The position numbers and the translations under genes are program-made. 64,000 nucleotides of DNA from Euphorbia lathyris (lineage: Eukaryota > Streptophyta > Magnoliopsida > Malpighiales > Euphorbiaceae): contig NC_088912.1 of the NCBI RefSeq assembly GCF_963576675.1, positions 58,660,895 through 58,724,894 on the forward strand, given 5' to 3'. Numbering within the stretch: position 1 is the stretch's first letter; each line of letters opens with the position of its first letter. This document shows positions 53,677 through 64,000 of this stretch, piece after piece. The notes under the pieces were generated by a model. That model ran no database searches and was not told where the DNA came from. It saw nothing but the letters and a program-made list of their open reading frames with translations.

Positions 53677-55540
53677 CTATCTGGAGAATCCCGTTGTAGG
53701 TGGACCCACAACAGGGATTGTCCCCCCTCTGAACCGCCACCCGCTTAGGCCGAGTACATCAGCATGGCAAGCCGCCGCCAGGAGCTCATCTCGACTCGGC
53801 ATTCTTGCTCTCTCAACCTACGGATTCGGTGGTCACCAACCCAGAGCTAGCAAGTGCTCTACTAACAAACAGAAGATTATTTGAGGACGTTCCAGAAGGA
53901 AGTCGGAGGAATGATCAGGCTCCCCCAAAGAATACGGCTAATCCGGGAATCACTATTGGCGGACCTCGGATCCCTCCCGTGCAAACTGGAACGCAGGCTG
54001 GTCAAGGGCAAATCAATGAGGCCATGGATCTTGGTCACCCGTAGGGCGGACGTATTGATCGCAGATGCAAGAGGCGGACCAGATCCCGTGAGCGAAGACG
54101 ATCTAAATCTCGTTCCCACCGTAGACGCCAAGTTAGACCACCCCGCCAGGGAAGGTCACCACACCCCCGGAGCGAGAAGAAGGCGGACGCCGAGCTGGAT
54201 CACCTCGCTAGGAGATACCGCAAGCCGCCACTAGAGTAAGGAGGAGGCGGACATCCACCCAAGAGGACGATGCAGAGGTGGAAGAAGGTCACCATCAGAT
54301 CCTTCATCAGAATCTAGCTCCTCCTCCTCTCAACGGAGTAGATCCCATAGTAGGGGACGCCCGAGAATGGATCCCAATTTCTTAGCTGAGCAGATCTGGG
54401 TGGAAATGCATAGGCAGAATGAAGAGAACACAAGACACAATCCTTTTGCCAATAGAGAATCGCCCTTCACAAGGCAGATCGAAGATGTGGAAACTGACAG
54501 GCAATTCAAAATTCCAAACATACCCAGCTATTCAGGGGATGACAATCTTGAGGCCCATGCAAGGAAGTACCGTATGTTGCTTGCGATTAATGGCACTAGT
54601 GAAGCAGTCTTGTGCCGAATGTTCATAACCACACTGAAGGGACCGGCGTATGATTGGTTCCAATCTCTCCCGCCGGGGTCGATTGGTAGCTGGGATCAGC
54701 TGAGTAGCGAGTTTTGTGCAAAGTTTGCAGGGAGTATTCCGCCCGTTGTTTCATCGTGAAAGCTCTTTGAGTTAAAGCAAAATGAGGATGAGTCTCTCAG
54801 AGATTATATCAATAAGTTTAACAAGTTGTGCATCCGGGTGGTGGATGTGGATGTCTCCACGGTTGTTGAGGCAGTGATAAAGAATACGACTTGCAAAAGC
54901 TTACAAGAGGATCTGATCAGGCGTAAGCCTAGGACCACTGCAGAGTTGATGGAAAGATGCAAGGATTTCATGGAGGTCGATGATATCCAAAGAGAATATG
55001 CTTCTCCTTCCAAAAAAGTGAAAGGCGAATCCTGAAGGAGAGATAAGGAGAAAGAAAAACTCCCCGATTCATCCTCTAGAGGTAGACGGAGGGGTTCCAG
55101 GAACAAATCGGCGTATACACCATCGTTCACACCATTAAATGCCTCCAAAAGTGAAGTACTGATGTGGCTAGAAAATAGCCAACACAAGCGGAGCATTTCA
55201 TACCCCGAACCAAAAGGGGGGAGTACACCAATACAGGGAGAAACGCCAAAAATTATTGCAGATATCACAGGAGAAATGGCCATGAAACAGACGCATGCTG
55301 GGAACTGGCCAGAGAGATTGAGAGGCTTATTGAGAAAGGAAAGTTGGATAGGTTCATCCAGAACGACAAAAAGGGAGATGGTGATAAGCCAAGAGATGAT
55401 CCAAAAAAGAAGGCCAAAGGTGTCATTAACGTCATCGCTGGCAGACCAGGATATCAGCCCTCAGTCAAAAAATCCAGAACTACCGCCCTTGATATAGCAT
55501 CACTTAATCGCCCATTCGCAAACATTGGTCCTGCGATTCC
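53677..55540 (+). pseudogene. Outer Tat gag, main part (broken frames)
   Basis: The frame cut at 8967 resumes here (AYLENPVVGGP) and runs to about 53884; the Arg-rich stretch to 54366 is frame-shifted. The capsid domain is clear from 54508 (FKIPNIPSYSGDD, LEAHARKY, KGPAYDWFQSLPPGSIGSWDQL), with in-frame TGA at 54757-54759, then LFELKQNEDESLRDYINKF. A second TGA is at 55033-55035. A C-x2-H-x4-H-x4-C knuckle lies at 55257-55298 in another frame. One capsid unit only, in contrast to the nested three-LTR element. Confidence 0.8.
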
Positions 55541-55870
55541 TCCACATGTAGATGCTCTCGTTATCACCATGATGGTAGAAGGTTGGGAAATCAAGCGAGT
55601 AATACACAGGCAGTTCATGCAACGTCATCACTAGAGGAGCTTTCGCCAAACTTAAAGTTGATCCGATCCAAATAGAGACCACCATCGTAGACATTTTGGG
55701 AGTAACGGGCCATACGATCCAAACAAAAGGACAAGTAACTCTGGAATGTGAGTTGGCGGATAAGGATCAGGCATGGATCGGTGATCTCGAGTTCTCCATT
55801 ATGGATGGACAATTGGCGCACAACATCATCTTGGGACGCCCTTTTATCTTAGAGGTGAAGGCTCTAATAT
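55541..55870 (+). pseudogene. Outer Tat aspartic protease, active-site Asp lost
   Basis: After DALVITMMVEGWEIKRV a frameshift leads into the active-site segment at 55603, where the codons read Y-T-G-S-S in place of D-T-G-S-S. The flap and C-terminal part follow in frame (VTGHTIQTKGQVTLECEL, then AHNIILGRPFI). The C-terminal ILGRP motif is diagnostic of retroelement proteases. Confidence 0.75.
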
Positions 55871-56901
55871 CGATACGCCACTTGGCGATGTACATCCCAA
55901 TGGCCAAGGGAGGAGTAATGGTCAGCGGGAATCAGAAAGTGGCTCAAGAGACATACTCTGCATCGTTATCAATTCGCCCACAATCTAAGGATGAGGAAGA
56001 AGATGAGCTTGTTACAGCCTCCCTTAGAGATACAGAAATGTTCCTCATTGTGGATGGAAAGCAAGTACGGATCGCCAAAGGATTGAGAGCTGAAATCAAG
56101 GATGATGTTACGAAGGTCCTCCTTGAGTCAAAAGACGTGTTTGCATGGAAGGACGAGATCCTCACAGGGGTCAGCCCGGACGTGATCACTCACAAACTCA
56201 ATATCATCGAGGATGCGGTTCCTATAGCTCAGAAAAGAAGGAATCATGGTCTGAAGAGACAGAAAGTGATCGAGGAAGAGATATCTAAACTGATAAAAGC
56301 ATACGCCATTGAAGAAGTTATCTATACACAATGGCTGGCGAACGTGGTCCTGGTTAAGAAGGCAGGCAGATCATATCGCATGTGTATTGACTTCACAGAC
56401 CTTAATAAGGCGTGTCCCAAGGACAACTACCCCTTGCCTTGCATTGACATTTTAGTTGACGGAACTGCGGGACATGCCATATATTCCTTTACAAATGTGA
56501 AATCAAGCTATCATCAGATCCCCATGGAGCCGTCTGACAGGATCAAAACTTCTTTTGTAACCCACCAGGCGACCTATTGCTTTAAGGTTATGCCTTTTGG
56601 GCTCAAGAATGCTGGGGCAACTTACCAGCGGATGATGAACAAGATATTCGAAGGAAGGAAGGGCAATAACTTCTCGGTGTATGTCGATGATATGATCATC
56701 AAAAGCACCACAATGGAAAAGCATGCTGAAGACATAAAAGAAGTCTTGGGAGTCCTTCGCCATCACAACATCAAGCTGAACCCAGAGAAGTGTACTTTCG
56801 GGGCAACTTATGGAAAGTTCTTGGGATATATAATCAGTCAGAAGGGGGTGGGCCCTAATCCAGACAAGATCAAGGCCGTGTTGAATATGAAAGCACCATA
56901 A
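55871..56901 (+). pseudogene. Outer Tat reverse transcriptase
   Basis: Contains IDFTDLNKACPKDNYPLPCID, MPFGLKNAGATYQRM, the catalytic YVDDMIIKS and LNPEKCTFGATYGKFLGY. The frame is open from the protease at 55696 through 401 residues to TAA at 56899-56901, after which RNase H continues in the same frame. A point mutation to stop is the simplest reading. Confidence 0.88.
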
Positions 56902-56913
56902 ATTGTTAGAGAA

Positions 56914-58005
56914 GTGCAACGCCTCAATGGGCGGATCATAGCACTAGGCAGATTCATCTCATGCTCTGCTCGAAGATGTCAGCCATTCTATGAGGTGATT
57001 AAGAAGCAGAAAGCGTTTGAATGGAACGAAGATTGCAAATTAGCCTTCGAAGGAATCAAGCGTTTCCTCACAGAACCGCCTTTAATGAGCCGGCCCCTTG
57101 AAGGTGAGGATCTATACATGTATGTTTCTGTCACTGATAAAGCGGTTTTCACTGTCATGATCAGGGAAGAAGGTGGCCAACAATATCCAATCTACTATGT
57201 AAGCAAAGTCCTAAAGGATGCCGAAACTCGATATTCAAGATTGGATAAGATGGCACTGGCTTTGGTCACCACCTCGATTCGCCTTAGACCCTATTTTCAG
57301 GCTCACACAGTTATCGTCCGCACCAACATACCTATGAGGAAGGTATTACAGAAGCTAGAAACTTCAGGGAGACTAATGGAATGGGCAATCCGCCTGGGCG
57401 AATTTGACGTTCGCTATAAAGGCAGATCCGCCTTAAAAAGTCAAGTCTTGGCAAACTTTGTGAACGAATTTATCGAGGAAGATATTAATCCCCCTAAGCC
57501 AAAGTTAGAGGAATGGACGATGTACACCGATGGGGCTTCGTCAGCGGAAGGCGCGGGGATAGGTGTAGTAATCAAGAGACCCCATTACATCAAGTTACAT
57601 TATGCAGCGAAGCTAGAGTTCCCCGCAACAAACAACGCTGCAGAATATGAGGCCTTAATACTTGGGCTACGCCTTTTGAAGGAGATCACACCAGAGTGGG
57701 TTGTGATCTACAGCGACTCTAAACTAATGGTTAACCAGGTAATCAAAAACTTTGATGTAAAAGATGAAACCCTGGTCAAATATGTGGAAGAGGCCAAAAA
57801 GCTATTGACCCACTTGGAGACCAAAGAAACAAAATGGGAGTTGGTCCATGTACTTCGATGGTCAAATACGGAAGCGGATCACCTGGCTAAGTTGGCTTCT
57901 AGTAGGGATCAATGGGCGTATCTACAGTGCCCATTCGAAGTGAAAACCAGACCAACATTCACCCCAGAAGTCATAGCTCTTCTTACACCCGGCGTAGGAG
58001 ACTAG
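56914..58005 (+). CDS. Outer Tat RNase H and additional RNase H
   Basis: A 363-residue open frame. The first RNase H (YMYVSVTDKAVFTVMIREE, YYVSKVLKDAETRYS, RPYFQAHTVIVRTN) is followed by a second with TMYTDGASSAEGAGIG (Asp), NNAAEYEALILGL (Glu), IYSDSKLMVNQ (Asp) and EADHLAKLAS (Asp). The complete D-E-D-D set of this second domain is intact here. It ends TAG at 58003-58005; integrase continues after more frame breaks. Confidence 0.88.
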   Translation: MQRLNGRIIALGRFISCSARRCQPFYEVIKKQKAFEWNEDCKLAFEGIKRFLTEPPLMSRPLEGEDLYMYVSVTDKAVFTVMIREEGGQQYPIYYVSKVLKDAETRYSRLDKMALALVTTSIRLRPYFQAHTVIVRTNIPMRKVLQKLETSGRLMEWAIRLGEFDVRYKGRSALKSQVLANFVNEFIEEDINPPKPKLEEWTMYTDGASSAEGAGIGVVIKRPHYIKLHYAAKLEFPATNNAAEYEALILGLRLLKEITPEWVVIYSDSKLMVNQVIKNFDVKDETLVKYVEEAKKLLTHLETKETKWELVHVLRWSNTEADHLAKLASSRDQWAYLQCPFEVKTRPTFTPEVIALLTPGVGD

Positions 58006-58019
58006 AGATCGCCGATCTA

Positions 58020-59218
58020 GCAGTATCTTACAGATGGATCTTTACCTCAAGACAAAGAAGAAGCTAGGCGGACGGTGAGAAAAGCAGCATATTTCTTTAT
58101 GATAAATGATCACCTGTACCGAAAATCTTTTAGCCAGCCTTGGTTGAAGTGTGTTACAACAAAAGAGGGACAGTAGATCATCAGGGAGTTACATGAGGGC
58201 GCATGTGGAGCCCACGAAGCATCCGCCGCCATTCTCAAGAAGTCCAGGCTGTCTGGATTCTATTGGCCTACTGCGGAACTTGATGCTCAGAAGTTGGTGG
58301 AGTCCTGTCACAACTGCCAGGTTCATGCAAATGAATCCCATACGGCCAAGCATCTGCAAAAGCCCATGGGGTATCGACATTGTCGGTCCTTTTCCTTCCA
58401 CAAAGAGACAGAGGAAATATGTGGTAGTAGTTGTTGATCACTTTACAAAATGGGTAGAGGTCGAAGCTGTTTCCACAATAAATGCAGAACGAATGGTAGA
58501 CTTCGTGAGAGACAATATTGTGGGGAGATTCGGGGTCCCCCACACAATTATCACAGATAATGGGACGCAGTTCAATTGCAAGGAGTTCAGATCATTTTGC
58601 CAGAATCAAGGCATCCAGAATAGATTCGCCTCAGTATACTATCCGCAATCAAATGGAATGACCGAAGTCACCAACCGAACGATCGTGAAAGGCATAAAAA
58701 AGAGATTGGGTGAGCATAAGAAGAAGTGGGCGGATCAGTTGATGAATGTCCTATGGGCATACAGAACCACTCCTCGAACTACCACAGGTGAAACGCCATT
58801 TGCCCTCACCTATGGAGTAGAAGCTGTTATTCCCATAAAAGTTCAGATCCCAAATGACAGAGTCCTATTCTATTGTGAGGACCAGAACGATAAAAGGTTA
58901 AGGGAAAGTCTTGATCAACTGGAGGAAAAAAGGGAGAAGGCGTATGTCCGAATCGTCGCTTACAAGCAAAGGATTGCAGCCTACCATGATAGAAACGCCA
59001 AGCTTGTGGATCTGAATCAAGGAGATTTTGTGCTCCGGAAAGCTGACAAAATTCAATCCATGGAGGGCAAAGGAAAATTGGGAGTCACATGGACGGGGCC
59101 ATACAAAATAGTCACCAAGATTGGACCCGCCACTTTCAAGAATCAAGACATGGAGGGAAACACACTACCACGGACGTGGAATATCCAGAACCTCCGCAAA
59201 TACTTTACCAGAGAGTAA
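58020..59218 (+). pseudogene. Outer Tat integrase
   Basis: The zinc-binding region (HEGACGAHEA..., CHNCQVH; about 58190-58325) is in a shifted frame. The core is open from about 58350 to the TAA at 59216-59218: first Asp in GIDIVGPFPS, second in TIITDNGTQF, Glu in GMTEVTNRT, then ALTYGVEAVIP and a C-terminal GPYKIVTKIG...LRKYF. The DDE triad is complete, unlike the nested elements. Confidence 0.85.
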
Positions 59219-59888
59219 AATGTAGTCAAAGGTCTTGAGTACTCCTTTTCCTTTAGTAAGGTTTTATCCCATGTGGTTTTTCTTATTAAAGGTTTTAATG
59301 AGGCTCACATAAAGGACCAAGTTGCTGTAATAAGGCGAATCGCCATTCAATAAAATGAAATTTTCGTTTGCAATTTCTTTCTTAAGTATTTTTTGCAGAA
59401 ATATAAATATTCCAGATTTAAAAGGGGAGGCAACAAAAGCATTCCCATGGTAGAACAATGCCATCATGGCGTATCTACCTTCTCCTCAAAGATATGAGAA
59501 CAATAATCCCGGTGGCGGATTAATCTACCTCAAAGATAGGAAAATGATTGATCGGAGCGGGTTAAAAATTTCTCAAACATGAGATCTTTACACCCTCAAT
59601 ATTCTCCTCAAAAGAGAATATTAAGACCCGCTGGCGGATCAATTTACCTCAAAGGTAGGAAACAATCGATCACCTAGGGCAACTTAACTTCCTCAAAGGG
59701 AATAAAAGCTTCTAGCCTTCAAAAAAGGCTCACACTTCGGGGTATGGCTGGCCACCTACCTTAAACAATCAAAACAAGTCCTAAATCCAGAAACTTACGT
59801 GCGAAAAGATATAAAGCATAAAGTAAAAATTCAGGAAAAAAGGATTCGTTAAAAACAAAATATTGTACTTGGTTACATTCAAAATAAA
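59219..59888 (+). other. Outer Tat spacer with short direct repeats
   Basis: No gene on the plus strand. A roughly 44-bp unit built on GGTGGCGGATTAATCTACC / GCTGGCGGATCAATTTACC occurs at 59509-59552 and 59627-59670, with further CTCAAAG words between. This is the 3' side of pol in sense and the 3' side of the antisense gene, so both transcripts would end here. Confidence 0.6.
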
Positions 59889-62113
59889 CTAAGTTTTTAC
59901 AATGGCATCCTCAGTTGCACCTTCCTCTAAAGGTGCATCCTTCGGAGGAACCTCATTTTCCACAGTAACAACCCCCGCCTGAGGAACCTCTCCATCAATT
60001 TCCACCACATCAGCCTTGTCAACTACCTCTTTGGATGCTTCGCTAAGATCATCCGCCTCGAGGTTGATGACAGGCTTCTTATCTTCTTCATTTGAGCCCC
60101 TCAACTCCTTCCGGACTTGATCGTGGATAAAGTCACGAAAGTTCACCATCCTGTCATATTTGATGGCGTCCTCAGCCTCAGGAACGACATACTCGGGGTC
60201 GATAAAGTCTATCTCCGGATAGGCAAGCCTAACGTAGGCCATGATCCGCTCGCCGTAATAGTAAGCACGGCTACCCACCAAAATCTCCCCATTCGACAAC
60301 GCAGCCTTATGATCTTTGGCGTCGTCAGCTATCTTCTTCTCTAGCTCTTGGATTTTGGCGTCCTTACTCTCATTAAGAGTAATGATGGTAGTTGCGTTGG
60401 CACTGATCATGGCCACATCATTCTCTAGCTTTTTAATAGTGGTTTTGTCGGCTATACATTGGAGCAGATCCACCTCTATTGCACACATATGGGCGTACGT
60501 CTGATAAAGAAAAAGGGACACTTAGAAAACAAAATCACCAAAACCAAGATCACTCTTTCATCTAAAAATGTGAAATAAAAGGAAACTTACTGTAAGAAGA
60601 TCCATTTTTCCCATTTTGGCATGGGCGGATCCAGAATGCTTCGCCTGGCTCTCCTTCACTTTTCCTAGTTGGCCGATCGCCTCATCCAGGTCATTTATGA
60701 CCGATTCGTTCTCAAGGGCCCCTTTTTCTCCATACTTGTCGAACCAATATTTCCCCAAATCGGGTTTGGTCACCTAGAGAGAAAGACAGAGAATTAGGGC
60801 CTGAAGCGAAAAACAGAGTAAGGAGGAAGAGCTATACCGGTTCTTGATTGAAACCCAGCCAATCGATCTTGGACTTTGATGCCCTCGAGGCATCTGCTAG
60901 CAGCTTGGCACCACCTGTGGGAGCCGCCCTTATCCTCTTTCTGACGGGAAGTGGAGCACCATCCAAAAGGCGCTTCCCATCCTTCTTACTAAGATTCGCC
61001 ACTAGCGCATCCTTCTTCGCCGCCTCCTGTTCCTTCATCTTCTTTCGCCTCTCTACAAGGGCGCGACTGGCTTCAGACAACTCCCTGACAAGGGGACAAT
61101 AAAATAATCAAAGTTCAAGGAAGAATAAAGGTACCTTCATCAAGTTGAGTAAACTTCACGTAAGTGATCTCGGTCCCCACTCGGTGGACCAATGGAATAT
61201 CGCTCATCATAAATTCTAGAGCATCGGCGTATGTCCAGAAATCTGTCTTGACACTCCTCATGAGATTCGCCACCTTTTCCTCCATATCAGTCAATAGAAT
61301 CAAATCTCCTGCCATATGTTGAGGTTTGTGGTTCCAGTTCGCTTGGAATCCCAGAGATCCGCCCTCCTTCACCTTGACGATGAAGAACTTTTCATCCCAG
61401 AAATGAATATTTGACATCTTATCACTAAAATGCGAATAGCCTCTAAACTTAACAAAGGTTATGAAAGATTCGCTTTGTCGCTTTGAAGGCTTATGGAGGG
61501 ATCGGAAGACCCGAGGAGCAAGGGTTACCCCGAGATTAGAAGCTAAGAAACTATCTAACGCCACATCTAACCAGCCATTCGGATGCAGCTGGCTGACAGT
61601 GATCCCAAAGAAATCAAGGATAACTCCCATCACTCGGGGAAGAGGAAGACGGAAGCCCCTTTCGACGTGGCTTCTATACATAAAAAGAAATCCCCTAGGG
61701 GGACAGGCGGGTCGCTGATGGGCATCCGCCAAAATGATCTAGTAGTTCTTCATCCACGGATAACGATCTGCCAAATTGACAAGATCCGTGGGACTCATAC
61801 GAGATGAAGTGATCTCCGCATGAGGCCCCTTTTTCCTAGTTGGGGTCGAAGAAGAAGCCTCCATCCCGGAAACAGTTCTAAAATTTACCACCGGAGCAAC
61901 AGGGGCTGCAGTGGTAGAAGAATTCTGGGTTTCTGCAAACCCAAAACAACGATTCCTACGCTCCCTCACGACACTACGCAATTCCGACAAATCGCAACTC
62001 GGAGTACTCTCAGAAGAGTTTGTACTCTTAGAGGAATCTAAACTAAGTGAATAATAATCAGTGGAAGTGGTTAAATTGAAGAGCTCAGTAGTAGAACTAG
62101 AAGAAGAACTCAT
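59889..62113 (-). CDS. Antisense four-exon gene of the outer Tat element
   Basis: Exons 61135-62113, 60838-61084, 60591-60773 and 59889-60500. Introns 2 (64 bp) and 3 (90 bp) are GT-AG and phase 0. Intron 1 (50 bp, GAAG|GTACC to TGTCAG|GG) leaves a frame mismatch, so an indel or another site is involved. Exon 1 starts with a Ser/Thr-rich N-terminus (MSSSSSSTTELF), has one in-frame TAG (61739-61741), then RGFRLPLPRVMGVILDFFGITVSQLHPNGW, with the pattern of 'putative gypsy type transposon' (Transposase_28, PF04195, from memory). Exon 2 is basic (VRKRIRAA), exon 4 coiled-coil then acidic. Antisense extra ORFs are known in Tat elements; function unknown. Confidence 0.7.
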
Positions 62114-62431
62114 AAAAACAAGACGACAGCTAAACGAACGGAATGTAAAGACCAACTTACATGAAAATTCGAAAGCTTCAGATACTCGAAGTTCTTGACA
62201 CAGGGAGAGCTTTGGAAAAATGCAAGTGAGAATCAAAAGCTTTAGCAAATGACAAAGTAAGACGGAAGAGAGAGAAAGGAGTTTTTAGAAGAAAGGCGTC
62301 ACTTACCTCGAGCGGTGTGTCCTCGACACCTGTCACTCGGTGAATGGCCTGGGACAGAGCGATCATCAATATGCCGCCAATTGACAGCACGCCAGGAAGA
62401 TCAAAAGCCCTAAAGGACTTTAACGGTACTT
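62114..62431 (-). other. 5' side of the antisense gene
   Basis: A 318-bp stretch between the antisense ATG and the 3' LTR. The frame of exon 1 extends upstream without stop to about 62248, so the true start could be earlier. No clear TATA box is seen in antisense orientation; the promoter could lie in the 3' LTR. Confidence 0.4.
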
Positions 62432-62443
62432 AAGGGGGGCTTT
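62432..62443 (+). other. Polypurine tract of the outer Tat element
   Basis: AAGGGGGGCTTT directly precedes the 3' LTR start TGATAACATCC, the expected plus-strand priming site. Confidence 0.8.
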
Positions 62444-62951
62444 TGATAACATCCAGATATTATCCGCGGGACCAAAAAGGTAATTATCCAAACGACCACG
62501 TACAGAGAGGATCATAGAAACCATGGCGTATCAAGTAAGCTATCTAGAAGGCGGATCACATAGATTCCTCAATACGCCGTCAATGGTCAAACACTTGGGA
62601 GACCCGCCAACACGCCTCGATACGCCCAAGGAATGGCCCAACCGATTCCCAATAAGGGCAACTAATAACCCATTAATGAGCTAACGGTTATACTTGAATA
62701 AGATCAGTAACCGTCATTAAAGAGGCATTAATGGAGACTTTCTAGTTATTAAGAGTTACAACTACATGACTATAAATAGCTTGCATCCCAAGCTATTGAG
62801 GTACACATTCACACTCTCATTAACCCTACTTCGTGCTTACAGTTTATTCTACTACATTATACTGACTTTAACATCGGAGCTTCCCCCCCGCCGATCCCAA
62901 CGGCGCCCCCGCAGGGAAGATTACCGATCAAGAATTCTCCACCAGTCATCA
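62444..62951 (+). repeat. 3' LTR of the outer Tat element
   Basis: 508 bp matching 8189-8695, followed by the target duplication GTATT (62952-62956). It retains the TATA box CTATAAATAG at 62770-62779. Confidence 0.93.
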
Positions 62952-62956
62952 GTATT

Positions 62957-63065
62957 AATTTTTTTTATATAATTAGATAGTATTAGTGCTATTATTTTGT
63001 ATGTATTATTTGTATAATTAAATTTGTTCTTCATTCAAGTAGTATATAACTAGATAACTACTAAT
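62957..63065. other. AT-rich host DNA right of the nest
   Basis: Continues the sequence interrupted at 8188. TTAGATAGTATT occurs just left of the insertion and again at about 62974-62986, so the target lay in locally repeated AT-rich DNA. It contains a partial copy of the repeat that follows. Confidence 0.5.
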
Positions 63066-63577
63066 AAAATTAATAAATGTAGGTAGTCAGTAAAATTATT
63101 CATATTGTAATTATTTTGTATGTATTATATTTATATTACTAGTCAATATATTATTTAATTTAATATAATTGTATAAAATTAAAATAATACCATCCATAAA
63201 ATTAATAAATGTAGGTAGTCAATAAAATTATTCATATTATTATTATTTTGTATGTATTGTTTATATTACTTGTCAATATATTATTTAATTTAATATAATT
63301 GCATAAAATTAAAATAATACCATCCATAAAATTAATAAATGTAAGGTAGTTAATAAAATTATTCATATTGTTATTATTTTGTATGTATTATTTATATTAT
63401 TAGTCAATATATTATTTAATTTAATATAATTGTATAAAATTAAAGTAATACCACCCATAAAATTAATAAATGTAGGTTGTCAATAAAATTATTCATATTG
63501 TTATTATTTTGTATGCATTATTTATATTACTAGTCAATATATTATTTAATTTAATATAATTATATAAAATTAAAGTA
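63066..63577. repeat. 131-bp AT-rich tandem repeat, four units
   Basis: Units start at 63066, 63198, 63328 and 63459 with AAAATTAATAAATGTA, followed by ATTATTTTGTATG and GTCAATATATTATTTAATTT. The spacing is 132, 130 and 131 bp; the last unit is slightly short. Units differ by a few substitutions and single-base indels. Confidence 0.85.
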
Positions 63578-64000
63578 GGGCAAAGTTCAAAAATAATACT
63601 TGTAGTTTGTCTTATTTGTAAACAGATGTCTGTGGTTTAAAAATTTGCAAATAGAAGTCTATGGTATGATTTGATTTACAAAATAAAGTATTCCAGATTA
63701 CATTGTTATACTCTGATACAATCAATAACATTTTTATTTTATTTTTTAAATTACACTTACATATTGACAAAACACATACCTAAAAATTAAACTGCAGTTG
63801 TGTAAAATGAACTTCAATATCAAATTTAGTTCATAAACCGTGAAATTAGTAAAAAACGTAAATTTTTCACCATATGATATATGGTTTCGATTTAGGGAGT
63901 AACGTTTTAGGAGAACGACTGTGTTTTGTCGATATGTAATAACAATTTTTTTCAAGATAAAAATAGCATTGGTTGTAACAAAAAACTTAATAGTTTAATC
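63578..64000. other. Unassigned AT-rich end of window
   Basis: Begins AGGGCAAAGTTCAAAAATAA and contains three loosely repeated phrases of the type TGTAGTTTG...TTTGTAAA, TGTGGTTT...TTTGCAAA, TATGGTATG...TTTACAAA within 100 bp. This resembles terminal regions of dispersed plant repeats, but no ends or coding region can be defined. No gene is supported. Confidence 0.35.

Larger units (their letters stand above)
8189..62951 (+). mobile_element. Outer Tat-lineage Ty3/gypsy element hosting all nested insertions
   Basis: Two direct LTRs (8189-8695 and 62444-62951) begin TGATAACATCC and end CAGTCATCA. They are flanked by the 5-bp duplication GTATT (8184-8188 and 62952-62956). Removing nested elements leaves about 10.05 kb: gag split at 8967/53677, then PRO, RT, RNase H, an additional RNase H and INT on the plus strand, then an antisense multi-exon gene. 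The second RNase H and the C-x2-H-x4-H-x4-C knuckle (55257-55298) are known marks of the Tat clade. The LTRs differ at roughly 20-25 sites by eye (about 5%), making it the oldest layer of the nest. Confidence 0.93.

Overview
The window looks like a gene-poor, transposon-rich stretch of a flowering-plant nuclear genome, most likely a eudicot. The support is a spliced proline/tyrosine-rich CYSTM-type gene, a Ty3/gypsy chromovirus, two Tat-lineage Ty3/gypsy elements (plant-specific extra RNase H, C-x2-H-x4-H-x4-C knuckles) and a Sirevirus-like Ty1/copia element with an env-position region. I cannot name the species. No tRNA, rRNA, CRISPR array or bacterial-type operon is present.

Layout. 1-3398: degenerate chromovirus remnant (+). 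3399-5539: AT-rich DNA with a tandem segmental duplication, a MITE whose empty site survives in the neighbouring duplicate, and a 643-bp fold-back element with a perfect 8-bp target duplication. 5540-6858: nothing recognised. 6859-7250 (-): the only host-like gene, apparently lacking its last exon. 7459-7747: a dense cluster of hairpins. 8189-62951: one very large nest of LTR retrotransposons. 62957-64000: AT-rich host DNA with a 131-bp tandem repeat.

The nest can be taken apart exactly from target-site duplications. (i) The outer Tat element (+, LTRs 8189-8695 and 62444-62951, TSD GTATT; about 10.05 kb of its own sequence) carries gag, PRO, RT, RNase H, extra RNase H and INT, then an antisense four-exon gene before its 3' LTR. 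(ii) A Sirevirus-like copia element (-, 8968-53671, TSD AGGGC, about 11.7 kb) sits in the outer gag. (iii) A solo LTR of a related copia subfamily (+, 45886-47343, TSD AAGAT) sits in the copia pol. (iv) A 31.5-kb Tat element with three LTRs and two internal regions (-, 9125-40625, TSD ACTGT) sits in one copia LTR. By-eye LTR divergence (about 5%, 2% and under 1% for i, ii and iv) follows the nesting order.

The three-LTR element is the most unusual object. Its 976-residue gag reading frame holds four capsid-like units, with no protease visible where one belongs. Its gag-pol frame carries three in-frame stops in both copies, and its integrase lacks the second catalytic Asp. Between pol and the 3' LTR lies an array of 46-bp repeats whose plus strand alternates acceptor-like and donor-like splice signals around a 27-nt segment. 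That array is followed by two further arrays and an apparently spliced antisense exon. The LTRs also carry stem-loops with one conserved loop on different stems.
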